A stretch of 64,000 nucleotides of DNA from NCBI GenBank assembly GCA_026129485.1, contig JAHCHY010000005.1, positions 62,001 through 126,000 on the forward strand, written 5' to 3'. Origin of the DNA: Cyclobacteriaceae bacterium. Lineage in GTDB: Bacteria > Bacteroidota > Bacteroidia > Cytophagales > Cyclobacteriaceae. The translations under genes and the position numbers were made by a program. Of this stretch, positions 26,668-34,985 are shown piece by piece (the first letter of the stretch is position 1; the number at the start of each line of letters is the position of its first letter). The notes under the pieces are model-generated. The model saw only the letters and a program-made list of their open reading frames with translations. It had not been told where the DNA came from and did not search any database.

Positions 26668-29202
26668 CTACTGCCCCACCATAAACACCGCATTGGAGAA
26701 AACCATTTTGCCACTCTCCCAGAAGTTGCGGAACAACGGGTTATCTACGATATAAATAACATTACCCTGACCTTTCGGTTCTACACCTAACACTAAGCTG
26801 TTGCTCATCTTTTTGTTAATGCGATAACCGGCAAAGCCCTGCACGGGTTTGGCGTTACCCTTGATCACACCTACGTTCCAGCCATTTTGTAAGTAGCTAT
26901 AACGCAGCTCATTGGTTTTTAGCGTATAATAAAAATCTCTTAAACCAAAAGCCAGCGGGTGCGATTTGTCAAGCGTAACTTTATAGATCGCTCCTGAGAT
27001 GGCATCGGAAAGCTGCTTGCGCTGTGCATCTTCATAGCGGGCTAACGCATCTTTCTCACGGGCTTCTTTTTCTTTCTTCTCGGCATCGCTCTTTTCGGCA
27101 TCGGTTAAATACGCTTTTAAAGCAAACCCTTTCTTCTCGGCAAAAGAAGTAAGCGCATTGGCAATTACAATCAGCCGGCCTCCGCCCGATACCCATGAAG
27201 ATACATGATCCAGCGTGCTCTCATCAAACATCCGGTAGCGACCTTCGGGCACAACCAGCACATCGTATTTGTTTAAATCTACGCTTCTGAAATAGTCCGT
27301 GCCGATTTGCGTAATGGGGTAATGAAGCTGCTGCTCAAAGAAATGCCAGATCTCTCCTGCGCTTAGTGAAGAGGTTTGCTCACCAATCAGCACGGCAATC
27401 TTAGGCGCCTTCAAATAGTTAACAGAAGATGAGCCAAAATCTTTTCCTCTATCCACAAAGCCGGTAGCGCTGGTATAAATTTTTCTTTCTTTATCCGTTG
27501 CCAGTTTTTTTACAAGATTATCAAAGTCGGCAATGCTTTCGTTATTCCTGCGTGTTACAATCAATGTTCCCGGTTCAAAATTCTGACCAGCTACTGTAAA
27601 CGCTTTTTCGGCCGCACGCACTTTTATATTTTTGTTCAGCAGCCCGGCCAAAAACTCCACATCGCGCAAGCTCTCATATTTAAAAATGTATGCATACGGC
27701 TTTGCTATCGCGCTGCTGTTATCAACCGCTTTGGGCTGATAGGCTCTGCCTGCATTAATCCGTTCATTCAGGGCATAGCCTTTCAGGTCGTAATTATACA
27801 TCAGATTCCAGGCCGTAATATCATATGTGGCCGAATCCGGAAGCTTGGAAACAGGCTCAAACAACGTAGTAATAAAACGCGACTTGGGCTGATAGATGTT
27901 GATCACGATATCATCGGTAGTGATATTCGCATTTGTTGTGGTCTGCGCCTGGTAATCAAAACCACGGGTTACTTTGCCTGCCGAAGGATGACCATATTTT
28001 ATCGAGTGGCTATCTAACCATTTGGTTAGTGTGTTGATCTTGTCCGTATTGTTATCGCCTTTGATCACATACGTTTTGTATGGCGATGCCGGGTTGTTCA
28101 GATTTTCTTTTGAATACTTTTCAAATTCATCTACTACACGGATAGCATTCAGCGAGGTTATTTCAACTGTTGATAAACCGGTTGTGTGGTGATGGGTGAG
28201 CCTGTCTTTCAGCGTAAGCGGATCGCCTTCGCGGGTAGTAATGCTCAACCCGCCATAGCCGCCACCGGCCTGCTCGTACGTCATGCCGATAGCGCCACTG
28301 TAGGTAGGGTAGGTATCGCCATAGCTGGGGTAGTACAAGTCGAACACCTCTTTGGTAAAATACAGCCAGCCCTGCTCGTCAAAATACTTCGCGTGATTTT
28401 TCCCGATCATTACCTGGAACTCGCGCTGCCACGGAGAAATTACTTCATGAAAAGGCTCTACAGCCGGGGCAAAATAATACGGGTTGTTGTAGCCCTGCTC
28501 GTGAAAATCCACATGCACATGCGGAAGCCATTCGTTATAGATTTTAATCCTCGCTTTTGATTCTTTTTGAGTAAGCCACGCCCAGTCGCGGTTCAGGTCA
28601 AACAAATAGTGATTAGCTCTGCCTCCGGGCCACGGCTCTCGATGCTCTTTGGCATCGCCACTGGAGTTGTACGGGCTGTTGCCATATTGATTGTAGAAGT
28701 TAGCATAGCGGTCGCGACCGTCAGGATTGATGCAGGGATCTATGATGACTACCGTATTTTTCAGCCACTCTTTGGTTTTGGCATTGGCCGGGTTTACCAA
28801 TTCGTATAACGTTTTCATGGATGCTTCAAGCGAGCTGGCTTCATTGCCGTGCACGTTATAGCTAAGCCACACGATCGCCACTTTGCCGGAAGGGCTTCCT
28901 TCCAATGCGCCTGCACGCTTCAGGTTATCCTGCCGGATCTGCTCCAGGCTGGCAAAGTTTTCGGGTGAAGCAATGACGGCATAGATCAAAGGCCGCAGCT
29001 CATTGGTTTCGCCATATTGCGTTACTTTCACATTGGACGAAAGCTCATCGATGTATTTAAAGTATTCCACCACACGGTGGTGGCGCGTAAAGCGCGAGCC
29101 TAATTCATAGCCCAGAAATTCATCGGGGGTTTGAATGTTGGTTTGCGCAAACGGACCAAACGCCACAAGCAAGGCAAAAGGCAGAAGTAAAAGTTTTTTC
29201 AT
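26668..29202 (-). CDS. M14 family zinc carboxypeptidase, exported
   Basis: This 844-residue protein has a signal peptide (MKKLLLLPFALLVAFGPFAQ) and an M14 catalytic domain at about 35-365. Visible zinc ligands are H118-x-x-E121 (in NVHGNEASS) and the later histidine in HVDFHEQGY; INPDGRDRYANFYNQYGN carries the substrate-binding N-x-D-G-R region. The C-terminal part is a glutamine-amidotransferase-like domain that may act structurally, with a helical KEKEAREKDALARYE stretch near 730. It would trim peptides in the periplasm or outside the cell. It ends in a clear terminator. Confidence 0.92.
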   Translation of the reverse strand: MKKLLLLPFALLVAFGPFAQTNIQTPDEFLGYELGSRFTRHHRVVEYFKYIDELSSNVKVTQYGETNELRPLIYAVIASPENFASLEQIRQDNLKRAGALEGSPSGKVAIVWLSYNVHGNEASSLEASMKTLYELVNPANAKTKEWLKNTVVIIDPCINPDGRDRYANFYNQYGNSPYNSSGDAKEHREPWPGGRANHYLFDLNRDWAWLTQKESKARIKIYNEWLPHVHVDFHEQGYNNPYYFAPAVEPFHEVISPWQREFQVMIGKNHAKYFDEQGWLYFTKEVFDLYYPSYGDTYPTYSGAIGMTYEQAGGGYGGLSITTREGDPLTLKDRLTHHHTTGLSTVEITSLNAIRVVDEFEKYSKENLNNPASPYKTYVIKGDNNTDKINTLTKWLDSHSIKYGHPSAGKVTRGFDYQAQTTTNANITTDDIVINIYQPKSRFITTLFEPVSKLPDSATYDITAWNLMYNYDLKGYALNERINAGRAYQPKAVDNSSAIAKPYAYIFKYESLRDVEFLAGLLNKNIKVRAAEKAFTVAGQNFEPGTLIVTRRNNESIADFDNLVKKLATDKERKIYTSATGFVDRGKDFGSSSVNYLKAPKIAVLIGEQTSSLSAGEIWHFFEQQLHYPITQIGTDYFRSVDLNKYDVLVVPEGRYRMFDESTLDHVSSWVSGGGRLIVIANALTSFAEKKGFALKAYLTDAEKSDAEKKEKEAREKDALARYEDAQRKQLSDAISGAIYKVTLDKSHPLAFGLRDFYYTLKTNELRYSYLQNGWNVGVIKGNAKPVQGFAGYRINKKMSNSLVLGVEPKGQGNVIYIVDNPLFRNFWESGKMVFSNAVFMVGQ

Positions 29203-29236
29203 GGGATTAAGTTGAAGTTGCCAATGTGGTAAAAAA

Positions 29237-29764
29237 TCAAATATCCTTCAACAGTCTTTTTACCTGTGGCTGGTGATGAATAATGTGCTCGCGGAAAAAG
29301 CGCAGGGCCTGCCTGATGTTAAGAAGCCCGGCCACCGCGTGCCGGTAGACTTTGCGGTTTAGCTGGTCATCGGCAAACAGGTTCAAGACCTCTTCCAGCT
29401 CTTTCCGGGTTTTGTCCCAGGCTTCTGTAATCTGTTCGGCATTTTCATAAGCAGGTGTATTGTCCACTATTATTTTGGGAGCTTTGAATTTAAACGGCAA
29501 CCGTTGCGACAGGATCAGCATGAACATTTTCAAATCCTCCGCCAGCCCGGTATCGGGCAGGGTTTTGAGGCCCTGCGTTTTCTTTTTCAGGTAGCTGATG
29601 GAAAGTTGCTCTGAGGCAATGAGGTGCGCAAAGACCTGGTTAAGCGACCATTTGCCGGGCTCATGCCGGTTAAGCTGTGCCGGATTCAGGTCTTTGATTT
29701 CATTTAATAAGGCAAGACGCTGGCTCTCCAAAAGAGCCATACGTCTTTTTAACTGCACATTCAT
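29237..29764 (-). CDS. DinB family protein
   Basis: A 175-residue four-helix protein of the DinB/YfiT type. The metal-site signature is seen as KWSLNQVFAHLIASEQ (first histidine, about 46) and REHIIHHQPQVKRL near the end (last histidines). DinB-like proteins include thiol-dependent transferases and hydrolases; the substrate is unknown. It lies 34 bp upstream of the M14 peptidase gene on the same strand and may be cotranscribed with it. Confidence 0.85.
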   Translation of the reverse strand: MNVQLKRRMALLESQRLALLNEIKDLNPAQLNRHEPGKWSLNQVFAHLIASEQLSISYLKKKTQGLKTLPDTGLAEDLKMFMLILSQRLPFKFKAPKIIVDNTPAYENAEQITEAWDKTRKELEEVLNLFADDQLNRKVYRHAVAGLLNIRQALRFFREHIIHHQPQVKRLLKDI

Positions 29765-29805
29765 CTTTCACAGACGTTATCCGGTAAATGTATTTAAAGT
29801 TAGTA

Positions 29806-29836
29806 TTTGGCAGATCAACTGTTTTTTCTATTTTTA
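29806..29836 (+). promoter_or_regulatory. Bacteroidota-type promoter of the RDD gene
   Basis: TTTG (29806-29809), a 19-nt spacer and TATTTTTA (29829-29836) match the -33/-7 consensus with one mismatch in the last position. The transcript would begin near 29843, about 20 nt before the ATG. Confidence 0.5.
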
Positions 29837-29864
29837 GAAACCTAACTTAAAACCAATATCACAC

Positions 29865-30344
29865 ATGAACACAAATTACGCAGGATTCTGGCTACGTCTT
29901 GTAGCAATTATTATCGATGGAATCATTATCGGTGTGGCTCAATCTTTCATCTTCGTTCCGATTTTAGCTGCCCTGGGGCTGGGTTTTGCAAGTTCTGCCG
30001 AAACAATGGACTTGTCTGATCCGGATCAGGCTGCGGGATTGATAGCAAGTATATCGGCAATGATGGGTGGCTATTGGATACTTTCCCTTACCATTCAGAT
30101 ACTGTATTCTACTCTTATGGAATCATCAAAATTACAAGCCACAGTTGGCAAACTGGCGCTTGGCCTGAAGGTTACCGATCTGCAAGGGAATAAGCTGGAT
30201 TTTACAAAAGCCCTGATTCGTAATCTCTGTAAAATCATTTCCAATTTTACCTTTCTTATCGGCTACATTATGGCAGGCTTTACTGAAAAAAAGCAGGCTT
30301 TGCACGATATGATTGCAAGCACTTTGGTATTGAAAAAAAGCTGA
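29865..30344 (+). CDS. RDD family membrane protein
   Basis: The 159-residue product begins with the RDD pattern NYAGFWLRLVAIIIDGIIIG (R12 and D18 of the name motif visible) and has three to four membrane helices, followed by TVGKLALGLKVTDLQGNKLDF and ALIRNLCKII, the family's central motif. RDD proteins are small inner-membrane proteins; some act as ion exchangers, but the role here is unknown. A good promoter precedes it and a terminator follows. Confidence 0.9.
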   Translation: MNTNYAGFWLRLVAIIIDGIIIGVAQSFIFVPILAALGLGFASSAETMDLSDPDQAAGLIASISAMMGGYWILSLTIQILYSTLMESSKLQATVGKLALGLKVTDLQGNKLDFTKALIRNLCKIISNFTFLIGYIMAGFTEKKQALHDMIASTLVLKKS

Positions 30345-30364
30345 TTCTACCGATGATAGCTTTC

Positions 30365-30393
30365 AAAGGCACCACTTACGGTGCCTTTTTTGT
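30365..30393 (+). terminator. Rho-independent terminator of the RDD gene
   Basis: AAAGGCACC (30365-30373) pairs with GGTGCCTTT (30380-30388) around a 6-nt loop, followed by TTTGTTTT. The A-rich left side also lets it work on the minus strand for the lipid kinase gene that converges here. Confidence 0.9.
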
Positions 30394-30394
30394 T

Positions 30395-31309
30395 TTAATA
30401 CAAAAAATGAACCCGGTGCTTTAACATCTTAATCTCAGCCGGCAAGTACCCTATTAATTCACCTTCTGCTTCTATGGTTACCCTCTCAGAGGTATAAACT
30501 TCTATCTTATCCGCTACGTGGTAGTGAATCTGCGGGTCAGCTATTTTCTTTGATCGTTTCAGCGTTTGCAGAAATAATAAGAACCTGAACAAAGGTACAT
30601 CGGGCGCCACAAACAGGTTAAACATTCCATCATCCTGCCTGGCATCGGGAGCGAGGTAAATACGATTTCCAAATGACTTTCCATTGGCTACCGCCAATAC
30701 GCGTATTGCTCCCCGCCAATTCCAGTTCTGTGTTTTCAGCTCAACCTGTTCAGGCTTATGTGTAAAGAATGTTTTGATAATTGAAGTAAGGTAACGCAAG
30801 TGAGCGCCCATCCATGCGGGCGCTTTTTCCATTTGTCTTACCGTGGCAGGCCCCATACCCAGGCTGCACACATTAATAAAATAATGCTGCTTCTCTTTCC
30901 CATCAAAATCCCGACAGGAAACAATACCTACATCGGTAGGGTGCGGTTTGTTCTGTTTCAGTAACCCGATCAAATGATCTGCGCGATTCGTTAAGCCAAC
31001 CGCTCCTGCAAAATCATTGCCTGAACCAAGCGGAATCAATCCCAGCACTGGTAGCTTTTCTGTTCCGGCTGTAAGCAATCCGTTCAATACCTGGTTAAGC
31101 GTGCCATCGCCTCCGGCAGCAATTATCGTTTCAAACTTATTCTGTACAGCTTCTCCCGCCAGTTCTGTAGCATGACCCGCATACTGTGTTTCAAAAACGG
31201 TTACCGTAAACTCTTTTTGGAGTGCCGGAAAAATGTCCTTATAGAAGAGCTTCTTCTTTCGGGAGATACCGTTAAGGATGATGGCGATATTCAATTTTCG
31301 ATGGATCAA
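30395..31309 (-). CDS. Diacylglycerol kinase family lipid kinase (YegS/BmrU-like)
   Basis: This 304-residue protein has the nucleotide-binding motif GGDGT at about 66-70 (AAGGDGTLNQVLNGL), the GSGNDFA motif near 104 and a C-terminal beta-sandwich with DGMFNLFV. It would phosphorylate a membrane lipid such as diacylglycerol or sphingoid base with ATP at the inner membrane. The ORF starts at TTG (31309), and another TTG five codons in is possible; there is no ATG nearby. Confidence 0.88.
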   Translation of the reverse strand: MIHRKLNIAIILNGISRKKKLFYKDIFPALQKEFTVTVFETQYAGHATELAGEAVQNKFETIIAAGGDGTLNQVLNGLLTAGTEKLPVLGLIPLGSGNDFAGAVGLTNRADHLIGLLKQNKPHPTDVGIVSCRDFDGKEKQHYFINVCSLGMGPATVRQMEKAPAWMGAHLRYLTSIIKTFFTHKPEQVELKTQNWNWRGAIRVLAVANGKSFGNRIYLAPDARQDDGMFNLFVAPDVPLFRFLLFLQTLKRSKKIADPQIHYHVADKIEVYTSERVTIEAEGELIGYLPAEIKMLKHRVHFLY

Positions 31310-31375
31310 TAAGCCAATGAATGAACTAACTCTCGCATTAACTTTGGCTGATTGATAATCGGCTAATTAAAATTG

Positions 31376-32476
31376 TTACTTACAATTCTTTTTAATAGCT
31401 GCTTTCGCATCGGGTAAACCCATTTCATCGGCCCGTTTCAAATCGAGGCAGCCATCGTAGTTGTTATTCATCAGCAACTTTATAAGCCCGCGCTGGTAAT
31501 ACGTTTCCGGGTCGCTGGGATATAATTCAATGGACATTGTATAATCTTCTACGGCACCGGCATAGTTTTCTTTTTCGGCTTTGCTCCACGCCCGGTTGTC
31601 GTAATAGGAGGGATTGGTGTCGTCCAGCTCAATCGCCCTGGTGTAATCGGCAATAGCGCCATCATAATCTTCCATGTTGTGCTTAACCACACCGCGCAGG
31701 TTATAGGTTTCCGGGTCTTCGCTATCTAATGCAATGGCTTTGGTATAATCTTCCAGCGCTCCCTTCAGATCTTCTTTGGCTGTTTTAGCCAATGCACGGT
31801 TCTCAAACTTAAACGGATCTTTTGCATCTAACCGGATGGCTTCATTATAATCGGCAATGGCCTTATCGAAATTGGTTGTGTTGTAATAGGCTACGCCACG
31901 ATAGTTATACAGGTTGGCATCGGTTTTATCATACTCAATGGCTTTGGTATAATCATCTATCGCGCTTACAAATTCGCCCAACTCTGCTTTCACCAAACCA
32001 CGGTTAAAATATTTGTCTGCATCGGGCGGGCCTAACTCCAATGCCTTGGAAAAATCGAAATATGCAGCCTGCAAATCTTCCATATTATAATTGGCAAAGC
32101 CACGATTGGTATAGGCATCGGCATAGCGCGGACTAAACTTTATGGCTTTATCCAGATCGCGCAGGGCGGCTTCATCATCGCCCAGATTTATTTTGGACTC
32201 GCCCCGGTAGTTCAGCGCTTCGGCATAGGTGCTGTCTATCTCCAGCGCAAAATTGAAATCGCCAATGGCACCGTAAAAATCATTCAAGCCCATGTGCGCG
32301 CGACCGCGCAGCAGGAAGGCAGCTTTATTGCGCGGGCTGGTTTCTATTATTTTGGTAAGGTCAGCTTTTGCGGCTTTAAAATTGCCGGCATCCAATTTCT
32401 TACGGACTGCTTCCAATGCATCCTGCGACCAGCCCGTTAACGGAAGCAATACCAGGATAAAAATCAGCTTTTTCAT
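31376..32476 (-). CDS. TPR repeat protein, exported
   Basis: The 366-residue product has a signal peptide (MKKLIFILVLLPLTGWSQ) and about ten TPR units from residue 20 to 350. The repeats are strikingly regular, each close to A-x-x-D-y-t-k-A-I-e-l-d, for example GAIGDFNFALEIDS, AIDDYTKAIEYDKT and AIADYTRAIELDDT. The repeats form a right-handed superhelix that binds other proteins, here in the periplasm. The partner is unknown. Confidence 0.9.
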   Translation of the reverse strand: MKKLIFILVLLPLTGWSQDALEAVRKKLDAGNFKAAKADLTKIIETSPRNKAAFLLRGRAHMGLNDFYGAIGDFNFALEIDSTYAEALNYRGESKINLGDDEAALRDLDKAIKFSPRYADAYTNRGFANYNMEDLQAAYFDFSKALELGPPDADKYFNRGLVKAELGEFVSAIDDYTKAIEYDKTDANLYNYRGVAYYNTTNFDKAIADYNEAIRLDAKDPFKFENRALAKTAKEDLKGALEDYTKAIALDSEDPETYNLRGVVKHNMEDYDGAIADYTRAIELDDTNPSYYDNRAWSKAEKENYAGAVEDYTMSIELYPSDPETYYQRGLIKLLMNNNYDGCLDLKRADEMGLPDAKAAIKKNCK

Positions 32477-32648
32477 TGTGTGTGTTTCTGAACAGGCAAG
32501 TTAGCAAGAAATCGCCATTCAAATACCTTGCGATCAACAGCATTACAATTCAGGCGATTCCATGTGGCCATTTATAAAAAATTATCAACACATGAATTGC
32601 CTTATCCAAAACCTGTGGCACGGGAGCAAAGCTATAGCATGTGCGGAT

Positions 32649-32744
32649 CTACATAGCAAACGCTATTTGCGCCTGGCTCGCTTTGGCAAGCATAACGATC
32701 AGCACCAGCGCAACAAATACCGAAAGTGTGATGAACCGCTTCAT
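32649..32744 (-). CDS. Possible 31-residue membrane or secreted peptide
   Basis: The minus strand encodes MKRFITLSVFVALVLIVMLA followed by KASQAQIAFAM and a TAG stop. It has a basic N-terminus, a 16-residue hydrophobic core and a signal-peptidase-like A-S-Q-A end, so it looks like a lone signal peptide or tiny membrane peptide. It is in a 389-bp gap (32477-32865) where I see no other gene. There is no clear promoter, so it may be a chance ORF. Confidence 0.35.
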   Translation of the reverse strand: MKRFITLSVFVALVLIVMLAKASQAQIAFAM

Positions 32745-32865
32745 AAAACCAACTTTTACAACACTTTGATTGTTAAATGCGACACCGGTTTAAACCTTTC
32801 ACACAATTTTTTTAACGGTGGTTTAATGTTTGTAGTAAATTGGATGCCTTAAATTCTCATTCTTT

Positions 32866-33972
32866 ATGAAGCGTGTTCTGATCTTTTACCTCGGGTTGAT
32901 GACTGTGCAGGTTATTGCGCAGGAAAAACCATTAGATATGAAAATGGATTTCGAGCAATACGACCCGCCCTCAACGCTTCAGGTAGAAGCACACCGGCTA
33001 AAGCGGGCCAAGTTTCCGTTCATCGATATTCACAACCACCAGGGCAACATGAACTCCAGCGATTTCAGAGACCTGGTTGCCAAAATGGATGCGCTGAATA
33101 TGGCTGTGATGATTAACCTGAGCGGGCGCGGGTTCAGAAGCAGTGGCGACCATCTTGAAAAATCTATTGAGAACATCAATAACCGCTACCCAAACCGTTT
33201 TGTGTTGTTTACCAATGTTGATTTTAACGACATCGACAACCCGGAATGGACAGCCCGCACCGTTAAGCAATTGGAGGCTGACATAAAGCGTGGAGCCAAA
33301 GGCCTCAAGATTTACAAGAGCCTCGGCATTCATAACAAAGACAGCAAGGGCAATCGCATTGCTATTAACGACCCACGCATAGACCCCGTGTGGGCCAAAT
33401 GTGGCGAGCTGGGTGTGCCGGTTCTGATTCACGCAGCCGATCCAAAGCCTTTCTGGGATGCGATCGACAATCAAAACGAGCGCTGGCTGGAGCTTAAGCT
33501 GCACCCCGGCCGCAGGTATGACGAAACATTTGCCAGTTGGGAAACCATTATTGCCGAACAGCACGATGTGTTCCGCAAGCATCCCAAAACAACTTTTATC
33601 AATGCACATTTGGGTTGGTATGGCAACGATCTGAAAAAGCTGGGCGAGCTGATGGATAAATATCCCAACATGTACACCGAGATAGGGGCGGTAATTGCCG
33701 AGCTGGGCAGGCAGCCACGCGCGGCAAAAGCATTCTTTACCAAATACCAGGATCGTGTGCTCTTTGGTAAGGACAGTTGGGTTCCTGATGAATACGAAAC
33801 GTACTTTAGGGTATTGGAAACCGAAGACGAATATTTTCCTTATCACAAACGCTACCATGCCTTCTGGCGCATGTATGGTATTGGTCTGCCTGATGACATC
33901 CTGAAAAAAATTTACTATAAAAACGCTTTACGGATTTTGCCGAATATGGATAAAAGCCAGTTCCCGAAATAG
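32866..33972 (+). CDS. Amidohydrolase family protein, exported
   Basis: This 368-residue protein has a signal peptide (MKRVLIFYLGLMTVQVIAQ) and an amidohydrolase-2 TIM barrel. The metal site is seen as IDIHNH (H56, H58), the later VLIHAADP and FINAHLGW, and the aspartate in RVLFGKDSW. GAKGLKIYKSLG marks the second strand. Such enzymes hydrolyse or decarboxylate small cyclic or aromatic compounds. The substrate is unknown; the gene stands alone. Confidence 0.88.
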   Translation: MKRVLIFYLGLMTVQVIAQEKPLDMKMDFEQYDPPSTLQVEAHRLKRAKFPFIDIHNHQGNMNSSDFRDLVAKMDALNMAVMINLSGRGFRSSGDHLEKSIENINNRYPNRFVLFTNVDFNDIDNPEWTARTVKQLEADIKRGAKGLKIYKSLGIHNKDSKGNRIAINDPRIDPVWAKCGELGVPVLIHAADPKPFWDAIDNQNERWLELKLHPGRRYDETFASWETIIAEQHDVFRKHPKTTFINAHLGWYGNDLKKLGELMDKYPNMYTEIGAVIAELGRQPRAAKAFFTKYQDRVLFGKDSWVPDEYETYFRVLETEDEYFPYHKRYHAFWRMYGIGLPDDILKKIYYKNALRILPNMDKSQFPK

Positions 33973-33986
33973 TCATTTGATTTTCT

Positions 33987-33994
33987 TAACTTTG
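33987..33994 (+). promoter_or_regulatory. Possible -7 element of the toxin-antitoxin operon
   Basis: TAACTTTG (33987-33994) is a perfect match to TAnnTTTG, 16 bp before the antitoxin ATG. No TTTG lies 19 bp upstream, so the promoter is incomplete by this criterion. Confidence 0.35.
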
Positions 33995-34010
33995 ATGTAA
34001 AGAACTTAAT

Positions 34011-34211
34011 ATGAAACAGGTTACACTTTCGGTTCCAGAGGACAAATATGACTTTTTCATGGAGCTAATGAAGAGTATTGATTTTGTTTCCATTGAAAAC
34101 TTTCCTATCCCCGTAAGCCACAAGAATATAGTAAGAGAGCGTATAAAAAATTCGACTCGGGATGATTTTAAGAGTTGGAAAGAAGTCCGGACTTCTTTCA
34201 AAACCAAATGA
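34011..34211 (+). CDS. Antitoxin-like protein of a ParE/RelE-type pair
   Basis: The 66-residue protein starts MKQVTLSVPEDKYDFFMELM and has a helical C-terminus (KNSTRDDFKSWKEVRTSFKTK). In Bacteroidota such short proteins precede ParE-family toxins and neutralise them. No ribbon-helix-helix or HTH motif is obvious. The stop codon overlaps the ATG of the next gene (ATGA), so the two were made as a coupled pair. Confidence 0.75.
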   Translation: MKQVTLSVPEDKYDFFMELMKSIDFVSIENFPIPVSHKNIVRERIKNSTRDDFKSWKEVRTSFKTK

Positions 34212-34496
34212 AACCATTTTGAAGTTCGCGTAAACCGGTTGGCCCGATTGGATATTCAAGATGCTTATGATTATTACGAAATAAAGTCGGCCGGATTAGG
34301 AGAAAAACTTCTGGATGCATTGGATGACGCCTTTGAAATTTTGAGGATTAACCCAAATTTTCAGGTTCGGTATGATGATGTGCATTGCCTCCCTGTTAAA
34401 CGATTCCCTTATATGATTCACTTCCGGATAGAAGGTGAAGAAGTATTGGTTTACGCTATACTAAATACCAGTCTCGATCCTGGATCGGTCTGGTAA
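34208..34496 (+). pseudogene. ParE/RelE-type toxin with an apparent +1 frameshift near its start
   Basis: The natural start, ATG 34208, overlaps the antitoxin stop, but its frame reads M-K-P-F and then TGA. Skipping one T in the TTTT run at 34217-34220 gives MKPFEVRVNRLARLDIQDAY and the rest of a 95-residue RelE/ParE toxin (YDYYEIKSAGLGEKLLDALD near the start, VHCLPVKRFPYMIHFRI in the middle, VYAILNTSLDP at the end). It may be inactivated, may be expressed by +1 slippage at UUU UGA, may start at TTG 34239, or may reflect a base-calling error. ParE-type toxins act on gyrase and RelE-type ones on mRNA; which applies here is not clear. Confidence 0.75.
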
Positions 34497-34514
34497 AAAC
34501 ATAAATTTTTTTAG

Positions 34515-34928
34515 ATGAACTTCCACACGCGCAGATGGGTAAAGCCCGAAGATCTGAACCCAAACGGAACGCTGTTTGGCGGAAAGCTGCTAAGCTGGAT
34601 TGATGAAGAAGCTGTTATCTATGCCATGATTCAGCTTGACAACAAGCGCGTGGTAACCAAGTACATGTCCGAGATCAACTTTGTAAGCTCTGCCAAACAG
34701 GGCGATATTATTGAGCTGGGCATCCTGGCTACCCGGTTTGGCCGCACATCCATTACGCTTAAATGCGTGGTGCGCAATAAAATGACACGCATGACCATCC
34801 TCGAAATAGACAAGATCACCTTTGTTAATCTCGGTGCGGATGGTAAGCCCGCTCCGCACGGAAAAACAAAAATTGAATTTGTAAAAGACAGGCTGGAAGG
34901 AAAAATTGAAGGTGAATTGCCGAATTGA
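34515..34928 (+). CDS. Acyl-CoA thioesterase, hotdog fold
   Basis: This 137-residue protein has the YciA/BACH-type signature NPNGTLFGGKLLSWIDEEAVIYA (about 14-36), with the catalytic-site asparagine and glutamate-rich helix, and FVSSAKQGDIIELGILATRFGRTS. It hydrolyses acyl-CoA to free acid and CoA in the cytoplasm. The gene starts 18 bp after the toxin stop and is probably not part of that operon. A ttg at 34929 lies directly after it, but the next gene starts at 34986. Confidence 0.9.
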   Translation: MNFHTRRWVKPEDLNPNGTLFGGKLLSWIDEEAVIYAMIQLDNKRVVTKYMSEINFVSSAKQGDIIELGILATRFGRTSITLKCVVRNKMTRMTILEIDKITFVNLGADGKPAPHGKTKIEFVKDRLEGKIEGELPN

Positions 34929-34985
34929 TTGCCGGGTAATTGTTTCCTGTATCTTCGCGAAAGAATATCACATAAAGGTTTTATT

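Noticed and set aside
31376-32476. Repeated DNA in the TPR gene as a repeat array
   Set aside because: The periodicity comes from TPR units of 34 residues (102 bp) with variable codons, so it is protein repeat structure and not a DNA array.
32562-32852. 96-codon plus-strand frame in the gap before the amidohydrolase
   Set aside because: It has no signal peptide or known motif and an odd composition (many N, H, C). The minus-strand peptide in the same place looks more protein-like.
32998-33858. 286-codon open frame on the minus strand
   Set aside because: It lies fully antisense to the amidohydrolase gene, which has a signal peptide and metal-site motifs. The antisense product shows no recognisable pattern and is a codon-bias shadow.
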